Assembly: GCF_015487465.1 (NCBI RefSeq)
Contig: NZ_WFPS01000044.1
Coordinates: 1-34,942, forward strand
Length of the DNA stretch: 34,942 bases
From: Persephonella sp.
GTDB lineage: Bacteria > Aquificota > Aquificia > Aquificales > Hydrogenothermaceae
Direction: 5' to 3'
A model generated the notes under the pieces. The model was not told the origin of the DNA. It saw only the letters and a list, made by a program, of their open reading frames with translations, and made no database searches. A program made the position numbers and the translations under genes. Position 1 is the first letter of the stretch, and every line of letters starts with the position of its first letter. This document shows, piece after piece, positions 15,992-24,387 of this stretch.

Positions 15992-16927
15992 TTATACAAA
16001 CAGTGAGCTTACTGAGCTTTCTATGTTTATTCTTTTTATTGCTTCACCTACAAGCTCTGATAATGAAAGAACTGTAAGTTTATCAAACTCTTTCCCTATT
16101 GTTGGTATTGTGTCAGTTACTATAACTTCCTCAATTTCTGAGTTTACAAGTCTATCAACAGCAGGTCCTGAAAATACAGGATGTGTACATGCGGCTATTA
16201 CAGATTGTGCACCTTTTTCTTTAAGCATGTTCGCAGCAGCAACAATTGTACCTGCTGTGTCTATTATGTCGTCAATAATAATCGCATTTTTTCCTTCTAT
16301 CTCGCCTATAACATCAAGTGTTTCAACAACATTTGGAGCAGGTCTTTTTTTGTATATGATTGCAAGGCTTGCACCAAGCCTGTTTGCAAGCATTCTTGCC
16401 CTTTCAACACCTCCTGCATCAGGAGATACAACAACCATATTTGGAAGGTTTTTCTTTTTCAGATATTCAAGTATCACAGGAAGTGCATACAGATTATCCA
16501 CAGGACAATCAAAAAACCCCTGTATCTGGGCTGAGTGCAAATCTACGGTAAGAACCCTGTCAGCCCCTGCCTTCTGTATCAGGTCTGCAAGAAGTTTTGC
16601 TGATATGGGAACCCTTGGTCTGTCCTTTCTGTCCTGTCTTGCGTAGGCAAAATAAGGTATTACAGCTGTTATTCTGTGGGTGGAAGATCTTTTAAGAGCG
16701 TCAAGTATAAGAAGAAGTTCCATTATGTGATCATTAACAGGAGATGTTAACGACTGGATAACAAATACATCAGCTCCTCTAACATTCTCTTTTATCTGAA
16801 CTCTTATCTCACCATCTGAAAATCTTGTGACAAGTGTATCAACAAGGGAGGTATGAAGATATTCTGCAACCTTTTGTGCGAACTCAATATTAGCGTTTCC
16901 ACTAATAAGTTTAAGATGCTTACTCAA
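15992..16927 (-). CDS. prs: Ribose-phosphate pyrophosphokinase (PRPP synthase)
   Basis: Prs makes PRPP from ribose 5-phosphate and ATP for nucleotide, His and Trp synthesis. Starting at TTG 16927 (GGAGGTAC ahead) the product is 311 residues, the usual size. Motifs are ISGNANIEFAQKVAEYL, RFSDGEIRVQIKENVRG, the flexible-loop ARQDRKDRPRVPISAKLLADL, TVDLHSAQIQGFF, and the PRPP loop IIDDIIDTAGT. An ATG at 17038 in the same frame exists but would run through the tRNA-Gln gene, so it is rejected. The gene supplies PRPP to Upp and is cotranscribed with translation genes. Confidence 0.96.
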   Translation of the reverse strand: MSKHLKLISGNANIEFAQKVAEYLHTSLVDTLVTRFSDGEIRVQIKENVRGADVFVIQSLTSPVNDHIMELLLILDALKRSSTHRITAVIPYFAYARQDRKDRPRVPISAKLLADLIQKAGADRVLTVDLHSAQIQGFFDCPVDNLYALPVILEYLKKKNLPNMVVVSPDAGGVERARMLANRLGASLAIIYKKRPAPNVVETLDVIGEIEGKNAIIIDDIIDTAGTIVAAANMLKEKGAQSVIAACTHPVFSGPAVDRLVNSEIEEVIVTDTIPTIGKEFDKLTVLSLSELVGEAIKRINIESSVSSLFV

Positions 16928-16961
16928 AAAAGTACCTCCAGCTTTGTATCTGATCTTTAAA

Positions 16962-17037
16962 TGGCTGGGGAGGCAGGACTCGAACCTGCGACACCCGGTT
17001 CCAAAGACCGGTGTTCTGCCAGCTGAACTACTCCCCA
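16962..17037 (-). tRNA. tRNA-Gln (UUG)
   Basis: The 76-base minus-strand sequence folds as a tRNA with CCA encoded. The acceptor stem is TGGGGAG with CTCCCCA. The anticodon stem CCGGT/ACCGG closes the loop CTTTGGA, giving anticodon TTG (reads CAA). The T-arm has GGTTCGAGTCC. It lies 3 bases before the ispE stop and 34 bases before prs, so it is probably processed from a common transcript. Confidence 0.96.
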
Positions 17038-17040
17038 ACT

Positions 17041-17877
17041 TTATTCAAGGGCAGTTTCTATCAGTTTCCATCCTTTGATCTGGCAGATTTTCTTCATCTC
17101 CTCTTTCGGAGTTCCTACCGCAAAAACGCTGCTTCCACTTCCGCTTACCAGAGGTCTGTAATTCAGGTGTCTCAGTGTGTTTAAAACTTCTCCGACCTCT
17201 GGATAACTCTCTTCAACAATTTTTCCCAGCGTATTCTCTAATTTTTCAAAAAAAGCCTCAGTTTCGCCTAACAGACTATCTATTATATGAATATCTTCCT
17301 TTTTTGTCAACATTTGTGGGGTTACTTTACTGTATATTTCAGATGTTTTTACCTGTATGTTAGGGTAAATAATAAATATCTTTTTTTCTAATTTTTTATC
17401 AAGATATGTTAGCCTTTCTCCTATTCCTTCTCCAATCGCTATACCTCCTTTCAGAAAAAAAGGAACATCAGCTCCAAGAGATAAAGCCAGTTTTTTCAGT
17501 TCTTCATCGGAAAGTGGAAAGTTGTAGTATTTGTTTAGAAACTTTAATACTGTTGCTGCATTTGAGCTTCCTCCACCTAAACCTGCCCCGATAGGAATGT
17601 TTTTCTCAATAAATATCTCAACCTCAGGGTGTATCCCTGTCCATTCCTCAAACCTTTTTAATGCTTTTGTTACTATATTTTCTTCAGGTTTTATAAATGG
17701 AGAAGTAGTTTCTACCTTCTGTTTAACAGATGGTTTTATGATTATCCTGTCGTGAAATGAAACAGTATGGAATACTGTGTATATCTCGTGATATCCGTCT
17801 GGTCTTTTTCCTGTAATCCACAGACCTAAATTTACCTTGGCAGAAGACTTTAAGATATAAACCTTTTCTTTTTTCAT
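17041..17877 (-). CDS. ispE: 4-diphosphocytidyl-2-C-methyl-D-erythritol kinase
   Basis: IspE phosphorylates CDP-methylerythritol in the MEP route to isoprenoids. The 278-residue GHMP kinase has AKVNLGLWITGKRPDGYHEI with the catalytic Lys and substrate-binding residues, the ATP loop PIGAGLGGGSSNAATVL, LGADVPFFLKGG with the catalytic Asp, and PLVSGSGSSVFAV near the end. Length is typical. It heads the minus-strand block that continues through the tRNA to prs, and is divergent from carA. Confidence 0.96.
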   Translation of the reverse strand: MKKEKVYILKSSAKVNLGLWITGKRPDGYHEIYTVFHTVSFHDRIIIKPSVKQKVETTSPFIKPEENIVTKALKRFEEWTGIHPEVEIFIEKNIPIGAGLGGGSSNAATVLKFLNKYYNFPLSDEELKKLALSLGADVPFFLKGGIAIGEGIGERLTYLDKKLEKKIFIIYPNIQVKTSEIYSKVTPQMLTKKEDIHIIDSLLGETEAFFEKLENTLGKIVEESYPEVGEVLNTLRHLNYRPLVSGSGSSVFAVGTPKEEMKKICQIKGWKLIETALE

Positions 17878-17952
17878 AACTTTTATTATAACCTTTAACC
17901 GCTTGTTATCAATATCTGTTAAAATATTTAAAATATTTTTCAGGGAGAAGGA

Positions 17953-19083
17953 ATGGAAAAAGCCATATTAGCCCTTGAGGATGGACATTTTTTCTACGGT
18001 TATGCATTTTCCGGTTTTGATAAAAAGGAAACAGGCGGTGAGGTTATATTCAATACCTCAATGACAGGTTATCAGGAGATCCTTACCGATCCATCTTACA
18101 AAGGACAGATTGTTGTGATGACCCCTTCTGAAGTTGGAAATTACGGAACAAACCCTGAGGATATAGAATCTGAAAAGGTTCATGTTAATGGTTTCGTTAT
18201 TAAGGATCTTTCATCTATCTCTTCAAACTGGAGATCAACTAAAACCCTTCAGCAGTATCTTAATGAGAACGGTGTTATAGGAATTTGCGGTATTGATACG
18301 AGGGCTCTTGTCAGAATTATAAGAAATTACGGAGTGATGAAAGGTTACATAGGTATAGGGGATATTTCTCCTCAAGAAGCTGTAAGAAAAGCAAGGTCTA
18401 TTCCAGACATATCAGAGCTTGATCTTGTTTCACAGGTAAGTCATAAAAGTGTTTACAAATGGAATGAAGGAACATGGAAGTGGTCTTACGGATACACAAA
18501 ACCGTCAGAAAAGAGGTTTAAAATAGCGGTTCTGGATTATGGAGTAAAAAGAAATATTCTCAGACTGATGGCTGACAGGGGAATGGACATAACCTGTTTT
18601 CCACACAGCACTACAGCTGAGGAGATCTTAGATTTTAATCCTGACGGGATTTTTCTTTCAAACGGACCTGGAGATCCGTCAATCCTCCATTATCAAATAA
18701 AACAGATAAAAAGGCTTATAACAACAGATATCCCTGTTTTTGGTATATGTCTTGGTCATCAGCTTTTGTCGTGGGCTGTGGGAGGAAAAACCTATAAGCT
18801 TGAGTTTGGTCACCATGGAGGAAACCACCCTGTAAAAAATCTAAAAACCGGCAAAGTTGAGATAACAGCCCAGAACCATAATTATGCAACCGATCCAGAT
18901 TCCCTTCCTTCCCATGTAGAAGTAACCCACATCAATCTAAATGATGATACTATAGAAGGAATCAGGTTAACAGACAGACCTGTGTTTTCAATCCAGTATC
19001 ACCCTGAAGCGTCGCCTGGTCCTCACGATTCACATTACATTTTTGATGAATTTTTGAAGCTTATTGAGGAAGTAAAAGGTTAG
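17953..19083 (+). CDS. carA: Carbamoyl-phosphate synthase small subunit
   Basis: CarA hydrolyses glutamine and passes ammonia to CarB for carbamoyl phosphate, used in pyrimidine and arginine synthesis. The 376-residue protein has an N-terminal CPSase small-chain domain (VIFNTSMTGYQEILTDPSY, ICGIDTRALVRIIR). The class I glutamine amidotransferase domain has FLSNGPGDPS, the nucleophile in FGICLGHQLLSWAVGGKTYKL, NHNYA and QYHPEASPGPHDS. GGGAGAAGG precedes the ATG. The partner carB is not in this window. Confidence 0.96.
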   Translation: MEKAILALEDGHFFYGYAFSGFDKKETGGEVIFNTSMTGYQEILTDPSYKGQIVVMTPSEVGNYGTNPEDIESEKVHVNGFVIKDLSSISSNWRSTKTLQQYLNENGVIGICGIDTRALVRIIRNYGVMKGYIGIGDISPQEAVRKARSIPDISELDLVSQVSHKSVYKWNEGTWKWSYGYTKPSEKRFKIAVLDYGVKRNILRLMADRGMDITCFPHSTTAEEILDFNPDGIFLSNGPGDPSILHYQIKQIKRLITTDIPVFGICLGHQLLSWAVGGKTYKLEFGHHGGNHPVKNLKTGKVEITAQNHNYATDPDSLPSHVEVTHINLNDDTIEGIRLTDRPVFSIQYHPEASPGPHDSHYIFDEFLKLIEEVKG

Positions 19084-19084
19084 T

Positions 19085-20296
19085 ATGGTAGAAAAACCTA
19101 CAGATCAGACACTAAAGGAAAGATGGGCGTTAGGTTCTCTTATTCTTAATACAACCCTTACAGTATTAAAATTTATATTTGCTCTTATAACAGGTTCTCT
19201 GGCACTTATGGCAGAAGCTATCCACTCTTTTTCTGATCTTATCGCATCTGTTATATCCCTTATTTCTGTAAAGCTTTCTGCTAAAAAAACTAAAGAATAT
19301 CCTTACGGACTTTACAAAGTAGAAAATATAGCATCTGTTGTAATCTCATTTTTTCTGTTTTTTGCAGCTTATGAGATACTGAGGGAGGCGTTTTTTTCTG
19401 AAGAAGAAAGGGTTGTTAAAAACACAGAGCTTGCTATAGGTGTTATGCTTTTTGCAATGATAGCTACCTTTATATACTCAAGGCTTGAGCTTAAAGCGGC
19501 AAAGAGATTGAACTCACCAGCTCTTATGGCAGATGCCCAGCATATATGGGCTGATTTTCTGTCTTCAGCTATTGTTATTGTGGGACTTGTGGGAACATAT
19601 TTCGGTTATAATCTTGACAAATACGCTGCTTCTATTGTTGCCCTTTTTGTTTTTTATAGCGGGTGGGAGATATTCAGTTCAGGGCTGAAAGTTTTGCTTG
19701 ATGTATCTCTTGAAAAAGATGAGATAGAAAAGATAAAAAAGATTATATACTCAAACCCTGCAGTTGTTGATATAAAACATATAAGAGGAAGGGTTGCAGG
19801 AAGTTTTAAATTCCTTGATGTTGAGCTTCTTCTTCACAACTACTCCTTAAGGGAAACCCACAGGATAGTTGATGAGATAGAAAGAAAGATAAAAGAAGAA
19901 ATACCTAATATAGATTCTGTTTTTATACATTACGAACCTGTAAGGCAGAAAGGTCTGAGAATAGCCTTTCTTACAGATGAGGAAAAAAATATTAAAGACT
20001 TTAAAACAGCAAACAAGATAATAACTGTTGATATATCAGACAGTGGGGAGATGCAGATAAACAACCCTCTTGAGGTAGAACCTGACGAAAAGGAGATTGG
20101 GGATATTTTATCAAAGATTAATATAGATATTGTTGTTGCTTCCCATCACCCTGAGGAGTTTGAGGTGAGATGGAATCTGGCAAGGGCAGGAGTTATGGTG
20201 TGGGAAACAGACAAAAAAAGTTTTGACGAGGCGGTTAAAGAGATAATAAACTCATATAAAGAGTTCAACAAAAAAGAAAAAGGGGAACAGATATGA
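19085..20296 (+). CDS. CDF metal-cation efflux protein fused to a NifX-like domain
   Basis: Residues 10-290 are a cation diffusion facilitator: six hydrophobic helices, then the cytoplasmic metal-binding domain (DIKHIRGRVAGSFKFLDVEL, HRIVDEIERKIKE). The transport-site motifs are H47xxxD51 and H153xxxD157, a pattern associated with zinc transporters. Residues 290-395 are an extra domain resembling the NifX/NifB dinitrogenase-cofactor fold: GLRIAFLTDEE, FKTANKIITVDI, DIVVASHHPEE and LARAGVMVWET, near the GI.v pattern of that family. It may sense or chelate metal. The start is 1 base after the carA stop, and the end overlaps the UspA gene by 4 bases. Confidence 0.85.
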   Translation: MVEKPTDQTLKERWALGSLILNTTLTVLKFIFALITGSLALMAEAIHSFSDLIASVISLISVKLSAKKTKEYPYGLYKVENIASVVISFFLFFAAYEILREAFFSEEERVVKNTELAIGVMLFAMIATFIYSRLELKAAKRLNSPALMADAQHIWADFLSSAIVIVGLVGTYFGYNLDKYAASIVALFVFYSGWEIFSSGLKVLLDVSLEKDEIEKIKKIIYSNPAVVDIKHIRGRVAGSFKFLDVELLLHNYSLRETHRIVDEIERKIKEEIPNIDSVFIHYEPVRQKGLRIAFLTDEEKNIKDFKTANKIITVDISDSGEMQINNPLEVEPDEKEIGDILSKINIDIVVASHHPEEFEVRWNLARAGVMVWETDKKSFDEAVKEIINSYKEFNKKEKGEQI

Positions 20297-21132
20297 TAAG
20301 CAGAATTCTGGTAGGTATAGACGGTTCAAAAAGTTCGTGGGTTGCTTCAGATTATGGCATATATCTGTCAAAAAAACTGAAGAAACCTGTAATAGGGGTT
20401 CATATAGTTGATATCAGGCTTCTTGAAACTCCTTTTGTTGAGGATCTTGCAGGGGCTTTAGGTTTTACTACATATGCTGATATAACACCGAAACTTAAAG
20501 AGGTTTTAGACGAAAGGGGAAGGGTTCTCCTTGATCAGTTTGCAAAAAAATGCAGGGAAGCTGGGGCAGACTGCTCTATAGCACAGGCGTTTGGGATAGT
20601 TGCAAATGAGCTTGTTGAAATGGCTGATCCTGACGATCTTATTATCGTTGGAAAAACAGGTATCCACAACAAATTTGCTCCCCTCTTTCTCGGGTCAACA
20701 TCTGAGGCTGTAGCAAGAAAATCAAAATGTCCAGTCATGATATCAACAGATAAGTTTTTAGAGATTAGAAAGGTTATTCTTGCTTTTGATGGAAGGGAAA
20801 AATCAATACATGCTGCCCAGTATATAAATGATCTTTACAACAATCTGGGAATAGAGGAGCTTACCGTTATTACGGTTCTTGAAGAAAAATCTGAAAAGGA
20901 AAAACATATAAAAGACCTTCTTGACAGCAGTCTTAAAGTTCCTTACAAACTTAACTTCCTGTATGGTTATCCTGATGAGGAGATAGAAAGGTTTATCATT
21001 GATAATAAAGATAAATACCAGCTTATTACGATGGGGGCTTACGGCGAAAGCAGGATCAAAGAACTAATTTTGGGAAGCACCACATCATTTATTATTAATA
21101 AATCACCTATACCTGTTCTCCTTGTTAAATAA
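20293..21132 (+). CDS. Universal stress protein, tandem UspA domains
   Basis: Two UspA domains lie in one 279-residue chain: 1-150 (ILVGIDGSKSS at the start, IIVGKTG...LGSTSEAVARKSKCPVMI) and 157-279 (KVILAFDGREKS, ITMGAYGESRIKELILGSTTSFIINKSPIPVLLV). The second half has the exact ATP-binding spacing G-x2-G-x9-GS. The first has one more residue between the glycines and GS, so ATP binding there may differ. Such proteins act in stress and energy sensing. ATGA overlap with the CDF gene suggests a shared role in metal stress. Confidence 0.9.
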   Translation: MISRILVGIDGSKSSWVASDYGIYLSKKLKKPVIGVHIVDIRLLETPFVEDLAGALGFTTYADITPKLKEVLDERGRVLLDQFAKKCREAGADCSIAQAFGIVANELVEMADPDDLIIVGKTGIHNKFAPLFLGSTSEAVARKSKCPVMISTDKFLEIRKVILAFDGREKSIHAAQYINDLYNNLGIEELTVITVLEEKSEKEKHIKDLLDSSLKVPYKLNFLYGYPDEEIERFIIDNKDKYQLITMGAYGESRIKELILGSTTSFIINKSPIPVLLVK

Positions 21133-21148
21133 AAAAGAGGTGAGGTGG

Positions 21149-22021
21149 TTGGAAAAGGATTTTGGCGGTTTTAAGGGTGTTCTTATTATCGGTCTGGGGC
21201 TTATAGGTGGTTCTATAGCAGTTTCCCTGAAAAGTTCCGGATACAGAGGAAAGATATACGGCTTTGATCTGTCTCCGGAAAGGATCAAAAAAGCCATTGA
21301 GCTTCAGGCTATAGATGAGGGTTTTACAAACCTTGATGGTATTCCGTGGGAAAATGTAGATCTTGTCATTATAGCAACACCTGTGAAAAATTTTGAAAAT
21401 GTGGCAAAAGAGATAAAACCTTATTTGAAGAAAGGGACTGTCGTTACAGATGTTGGAAGCGTGAAGGGAGATCTTGTGGAAAAACTTCAGAAGATACTTA
21501 GCCCAGTAAAATTTGTTGGGGCACACCCAATTGCAGGGACAGAAAAGGAAGGTGTTGAAAATGCAGTGGTGGGTCTTTTTAAAGGAAAAAAGCTGATACT
21601 TACTGTAAATGAAGAAGATCAGGATATTAAAAGGATAGAAAAGTTCTGGACAGATTTAGGCTCAAAAGTTGAAGTTATGGATCCCCATACCCATGATTTT
21701 GTTTTTGCGAGTGTTTCCCATCTTCCCCATGCTGTTGCTTTTGCCCTTGTTGATGCACTTATTGAGCTTTCAAAAGAGACAGGAATAGATCTTTTCCTTT
21801 ATCCGGGAGCCGGTTTTAAAGATTTTACAAGGATAGCAGCAAGTTCCCCTATTGTGTGGAAGGATATATTCCTTGAAAACAAAGAGAATGTTCTGCATAC
21901 CATAGACAGTTTTATAAAATCTATGGAAAAATTAAAAGAATTTATTGAGAAAGAAGATGAGGAAAATCTGTTGAAACTGCTTTCTGAAAGCAGAGAGAAG
22001 AGACTTTCCCTTGATAAATAG
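21149..22021 (+). CDS. tyrA: Prephenate (arogenate) dehydrogenase
   Basis: TyrA oxidatively decarboxylates prephenate in tyrosine synthesis. The NAD loop is LIIGLGLIGGSIAVSLK. It is followed by VIIATPV, TDVGSVKGDLVE, the active-site GAHPIAGTEKEGV, SHLPHAVAFALVD and GAGFKDFTRIAASSPIVW. I chose TTG 21149 (290 residues), placed after GAGGTGAGG. GTG 21140 and TTG 21122 are alternatives, and the latter would overlap the UspA gene. No ATG is available. The ACT domain found in some TyrA proteins is absent. Confidence 0.92.
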   Translation: MEKDFGGFKGVLIIGLGLIGGSIAVSLKSSGYRGKIYGFDLSPERIKKAIELQAIDEGFTNLDGIPWENVDLVIIATPVKNFENVAKEIKPYLKKGTVVTDVGSVKGDLVEKLQKILSPVKFVGAHPIAGTEKEGVENAVVGLFKGKKLILTVNEEDQDIKRIEKFWTDLGSKVEVMDPHTHDFVFASVSHLPHAVAFALVDALIELSKETGIDLFLYPGAGFKDFTRIAASSPIVWKDIFLENKENVLHTIDSFIKSMEKLKEFIEKEDEENLLKLLSESREKRLSLDK

Positions 22022-22030
22022 GAGGGTTAG

Positions 22031-22456
22031 ATGATGAAAAAAATTGTTCTAATCGGTGCAACAGCTATTATTTTTATTGGTTGTCAGGAAAAAAAGGAAG
22101 AAGCTGGAGGTTCTCATAAAATAGAAAAACAACAGACAGTCCAGATTGAAAAGGAGCAGAATAAACCTGAGACTGTAGAAAAGAAGGCTGTTAATCTAAA
22201 TGGGGAAGCACTTTTTAAGGCAAAAGGGTGCTCTGCCTGTCATCAGACTGAAAAAGAAAGTGTTGGACCTTCACTTTCTAAAATTTCACAGGTTTACAGT
22301 AAGGATAAATCAAAGCTGATAAGATTTTTGAAAGGAGAGGGAAAGCCGATTGTTGATCCCCAGAAATTTGGTATTATGTCTCCCCAGTTGAGCGTAACAA
22401 AAGCTATGTCTGATAAAGAGCTTTCTGCTCTTGCAGATTACATACTAAAATTTTAG
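22031..22456 (+). CDS. Lipoprotein c-type cytochrome, monohaem
   Basis: The 141-residue protein starts with a lipoprotein signal ending IIFIGC (Cys18). A Lys/Glu/Gln-rich tether runs to about residue 55. The class I cytochrome c domain then has C67SAC70H71 for haem c and Met116 in GIMSPQL as the likely sixth ligand. It would be anchored to a membrane facing the periplasm as an electron shuttle. Its partner is unknown; nearby respiratory candidates are the NosZ system and terminal oxidases. It follows tyrA by 9 bases and overlaps the convergent radical SAM gene by 4 bases. Confidence 0.88.
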   Translation: MMKKIVLIGATAIIFIGCQEKKEEAGGSHKIEKQQTVQIEKEQNKPETVEKKAVNLNGEALFKAKGCSACHQTEKESVGPSLSKISQVYSKDKSKLIRFLKGEGKPIVDPQKFGIMSPQLSVTKAMSDKELSALADYILKF

Positions 22457-23358
22457 TCGTTAACAACCTTCAGACCTGTCTGGAGGGCATACCTAACAGC
22501 TTCCTTGTATTCTAACTCTGTAATTCTTCTTGAGAGTTCAGGATACTCAAATGCTTTGTAATAGGGATAATACTGTGCCATTATGTTAACGTGCATGTTT
22601 GGGGAGACAGATTTTAAAAAATCAAGAACCTTTTTTGTTGTTGAGATATCATTTGGCAAAACAAGATGCCTTACAAGAACTCCCCTGTAGGCTATTCCTC
22701 TTTCATCAGTTTTAAGGTCTCCAACCTGTTTATGCATCAGTTTTATCACTTCCTTTGCTGTATCAGGGTAGTTTTTCACCTTTGAGTATTTTTTTCCGTG
22801 CTGATCATTCAGGTATTTTAAATCAGGCAGATATATATCAATTATTCCATCAAGAAGTTTTATGATTTCTGGACTGTCGTAAGATGATGTATTGTAAACA
22901 ATAGGTATTTTCAAACCTTTCTTAACAGCTATCTGTAGAGCTTTTATAAGCTGGGGAACCACATGGGAAGGTGATACCCAGTTTATGTTATGACAGCCTT
23001 CCTCCTGCAGATACAGCATTATTCCTGCTATCTCCTCAGGTGTATACTCTTTTCCTTCTCCCAGATGGCTTAACTCGTAATTCTGGCAATAAACACATCT
23101 CATGTTGCAGTAAGAGATAAAGATCGTTCCGCTTCCGCTGTATCCTCTAATAGGAAATTCTTCTCCCAGATGGGGAAAAAATGATGCAACCTTAACATTT
23201 AAGCCTGTTTTACAAAAACCTTTTTCGTCCTTTAGTCTGTTAATATCGCAGTTGTGGGGACAGACACTGCATTCTTCAAGAAAAGAGTATGCTTTTTCTA
23301 CTTTTTCCCCAAGTTTACCTTCTTCATAAAGTCTGATGTAAGAAGGTGCTGTGTCCAT
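22453..23358 (-). CDS. PflA-like radical SAM protein
   Basis: The 301-residue protein carries the radical SAM motif C84NMRC88VYC91QN. The N-terminal cysteine group C30SVC33PHNC37...C49 is typical of the pyruvate formate-lyase-activating-enzyme-like family and may bind another Fe-S cluster. Family blocks NWVSPSHVVPQLI, YNTSSYDS, DIYLPDLKY and VLVRHLVLPNDI are present. These proteins are often linked to the AmmeMemoRadiSam system in archaea and thermophiles, but the companion genes are not here. Substrate is unknown. Confidence 0.88.
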   Translation of the reverse strand: MDTAPSYIRLYEEGKLGEKVEKAYSFLEECSVCPHNCDINRLKDEKGFCKTGLNVKVASFFPHLGEEFPIRGYSGSGTIFISYCNMRCVYCQNYELSHLGEGKEYTPEEIAGIMLYLQEEGCHNINWVSPSHVVPQLIKALQIAVKKGLKIPIVYNTSSYDSPEIIKLLDGIIDIYLPDLKYLNDQHGKKYSKVKNYPDTAKEVIKLMHKQVGDLKTDERGIAYRGVLVRHLVLPNDISTTKKVLDFLKSVSPNMHVNIMAQYYPYYKAFEYPELSRRITELEYKEAVRYALQTGLKVVND

Positions 23359-23397
23359 AAGGGATTAATTTATGAAAAAAAAGAAAAAATCAAGTGT

Positions 23398-23697
23398 TTA
23401 CTCTTTCAGACTGTCAATACATGCTTTTTTTATCCCGTCCCTTATATTTGGGTATTTTCCTTCCGGTAGATTGCATATTTTTACACACTGCTGGTGAAAA
23501 TGTTTTGCAGTTTTTGGATCAACATCTCTTTTTAAAAGTGAGTTTTCAAGAGCCTGTCCAAGAGCTTCACAGTCGTAATTCTCAACATCACAGGTGTCCA
23601 GTATTGAGACATAAGCTTTGCATGCTTCCTCAACCTCCCCTGAGAAGGAAGAGGTGAAAGTAAGTAGAAAAATGAAAAACATCAGGAATTTTTTCAT
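23398..23697 (-). CDS. Small exported protein with six cysteines, unknown function
   Basis: The 99-residue product has a clear signal peptide (MKKFLMFFIFLLTFTSSFSG) and a mature domain of about 80 residues with six Cys, at EEAC, DTC, YDC, QQC, KIC and KKAC. They are spaced for two or three disulfides in a helical fold. A His pair (KHFHQQC) could bind metal. I recognise no family. A possible promoter -10 and a ribosome site (CTGGAGG) precede it, so it seems to be its own unit between scpA and the radical SAM gene. Confidence 0.7.
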   Translation of the reverse strand: MKKFLMFFIFLLTFTSSFSGEVEEACKAYVSILDTCDVENYDCEALGQALENSLLKRDVDPKTAKHFHQQCVKICNLPEGKYPNIRDGIKKACIDSLKE

Positions 23698-23726
23698 TAA
23701 ATCCTCCAGAAATTTTGATCAGGGAA

Positions 23727-23732
23727 ATTATA
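23727..23732 (-). promoter_or_regulatory. Possible -10 box of the six-cysteine protein gene
   Basis: TATAAT on the minus strand, about 30 bases before the ATG. The -35 region is not recognisable. Confidence 0.3.
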
Positions 23733-23757
23733 ATCTATAAGAACAACAAAAACCAGA

Positions 23758-24387
23758 TCAGGCAATCTTACGGAGTTTTTGATCATTTTTCTGGATATAT
23801 ATCTCTCCAAATTCCTCATCTTGATATATGTTGATTACACCTTCGTAGTTAAGGAAAAGAAGGGCAACAAATGCCTGTGCTTTATTCTGGTGGTTAAGTT
23901 CAGAAAGGGTTATAAAGCCCTCAAGGTTTTGAAACTCCTTTTCAAGGGCTTCTATAGTTTCTTCAAGGGTTGCGTGAAAAAGTGGTATCTCAAGGGTTTT
24001 AGGTTTTCTTCTGTAAGGCTTTCTTCTTGTGTATTTTCTTTTTGGCTTGAACTCAATAACAGGGGCGATATATTTTTTCAAAACATGGGCTATTTCGTCA
24101 ATTGTGTAGAACCTTTTTATACCAAAGATCCTTTTTCTTCCTGATTTTTGACTGCTGTCTTCTTCTTCTCCAAGATCAAGTGCGTCTGCTTTCATTTTTA
24201 GAAGGAGTGCGGCAGCTGACAGGGCTTTTGACGCAAGTCTCAGATCAGGAATATGCATCTTTTTTATTTCCTGAAGGTATTTGTCTGCAAGCTCAACTAT
24301 ATCCACATTCCATGGATCTATCTCCCCGTTTATCATAAGCTTTAAAACTATGTCAAAAGGGTGTTTTTCTCTTTTTTCATCAAACAT
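23758..24387 (-). CDS. scpA: Segregation and condensation protein A
   Basis: ScpA is the kleisin that bridges SMC heads and binds ScpB in chromosome condensation. The 209-residue protein has the N-terminal block HPFDIVLKLMINGEIDPWNVDIVELADKYL and SKALSAAALLLKMKADAL. A basic linker around residues 115-130 follows, then a winged-helix C-terminus (ITLSELNHQNKAQAFVALLFLNYEGVINIYQDEEFGEIYI). It is slightly shorter than many ScpA proteins (about 240). It overlaps lpxK by 8 bases. scpB and smc are not in the window. Confidence 0.93.
   Translation of the reverse strand: MFDEKREKHPFDIVLKLMINGEIDPWNVDIVELADKYLQEIKKMHIPDLRLASKALSAAALLLKMKADALDLGEEEDSSQKSGRKRIFGIKRFYTIDEIAHVLKKYIAPVIEFKPKRKYTRRKPYRRKPKTLEIPLFHATLEETIEALEKEFQNLEGFITLSELNHQNKAQAFVALLFLNYEGVINIYQDEEFGEIYIQKNDQKLRKIA

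Noticed and set aside
16962-17038. N-terminal extension of Prs through the tRNA region
   Set aside because: The extra residues are the translated tRNA-Gln. The TTG at 16927 with GGAGGTAC gives the normal Prs N-terminus.
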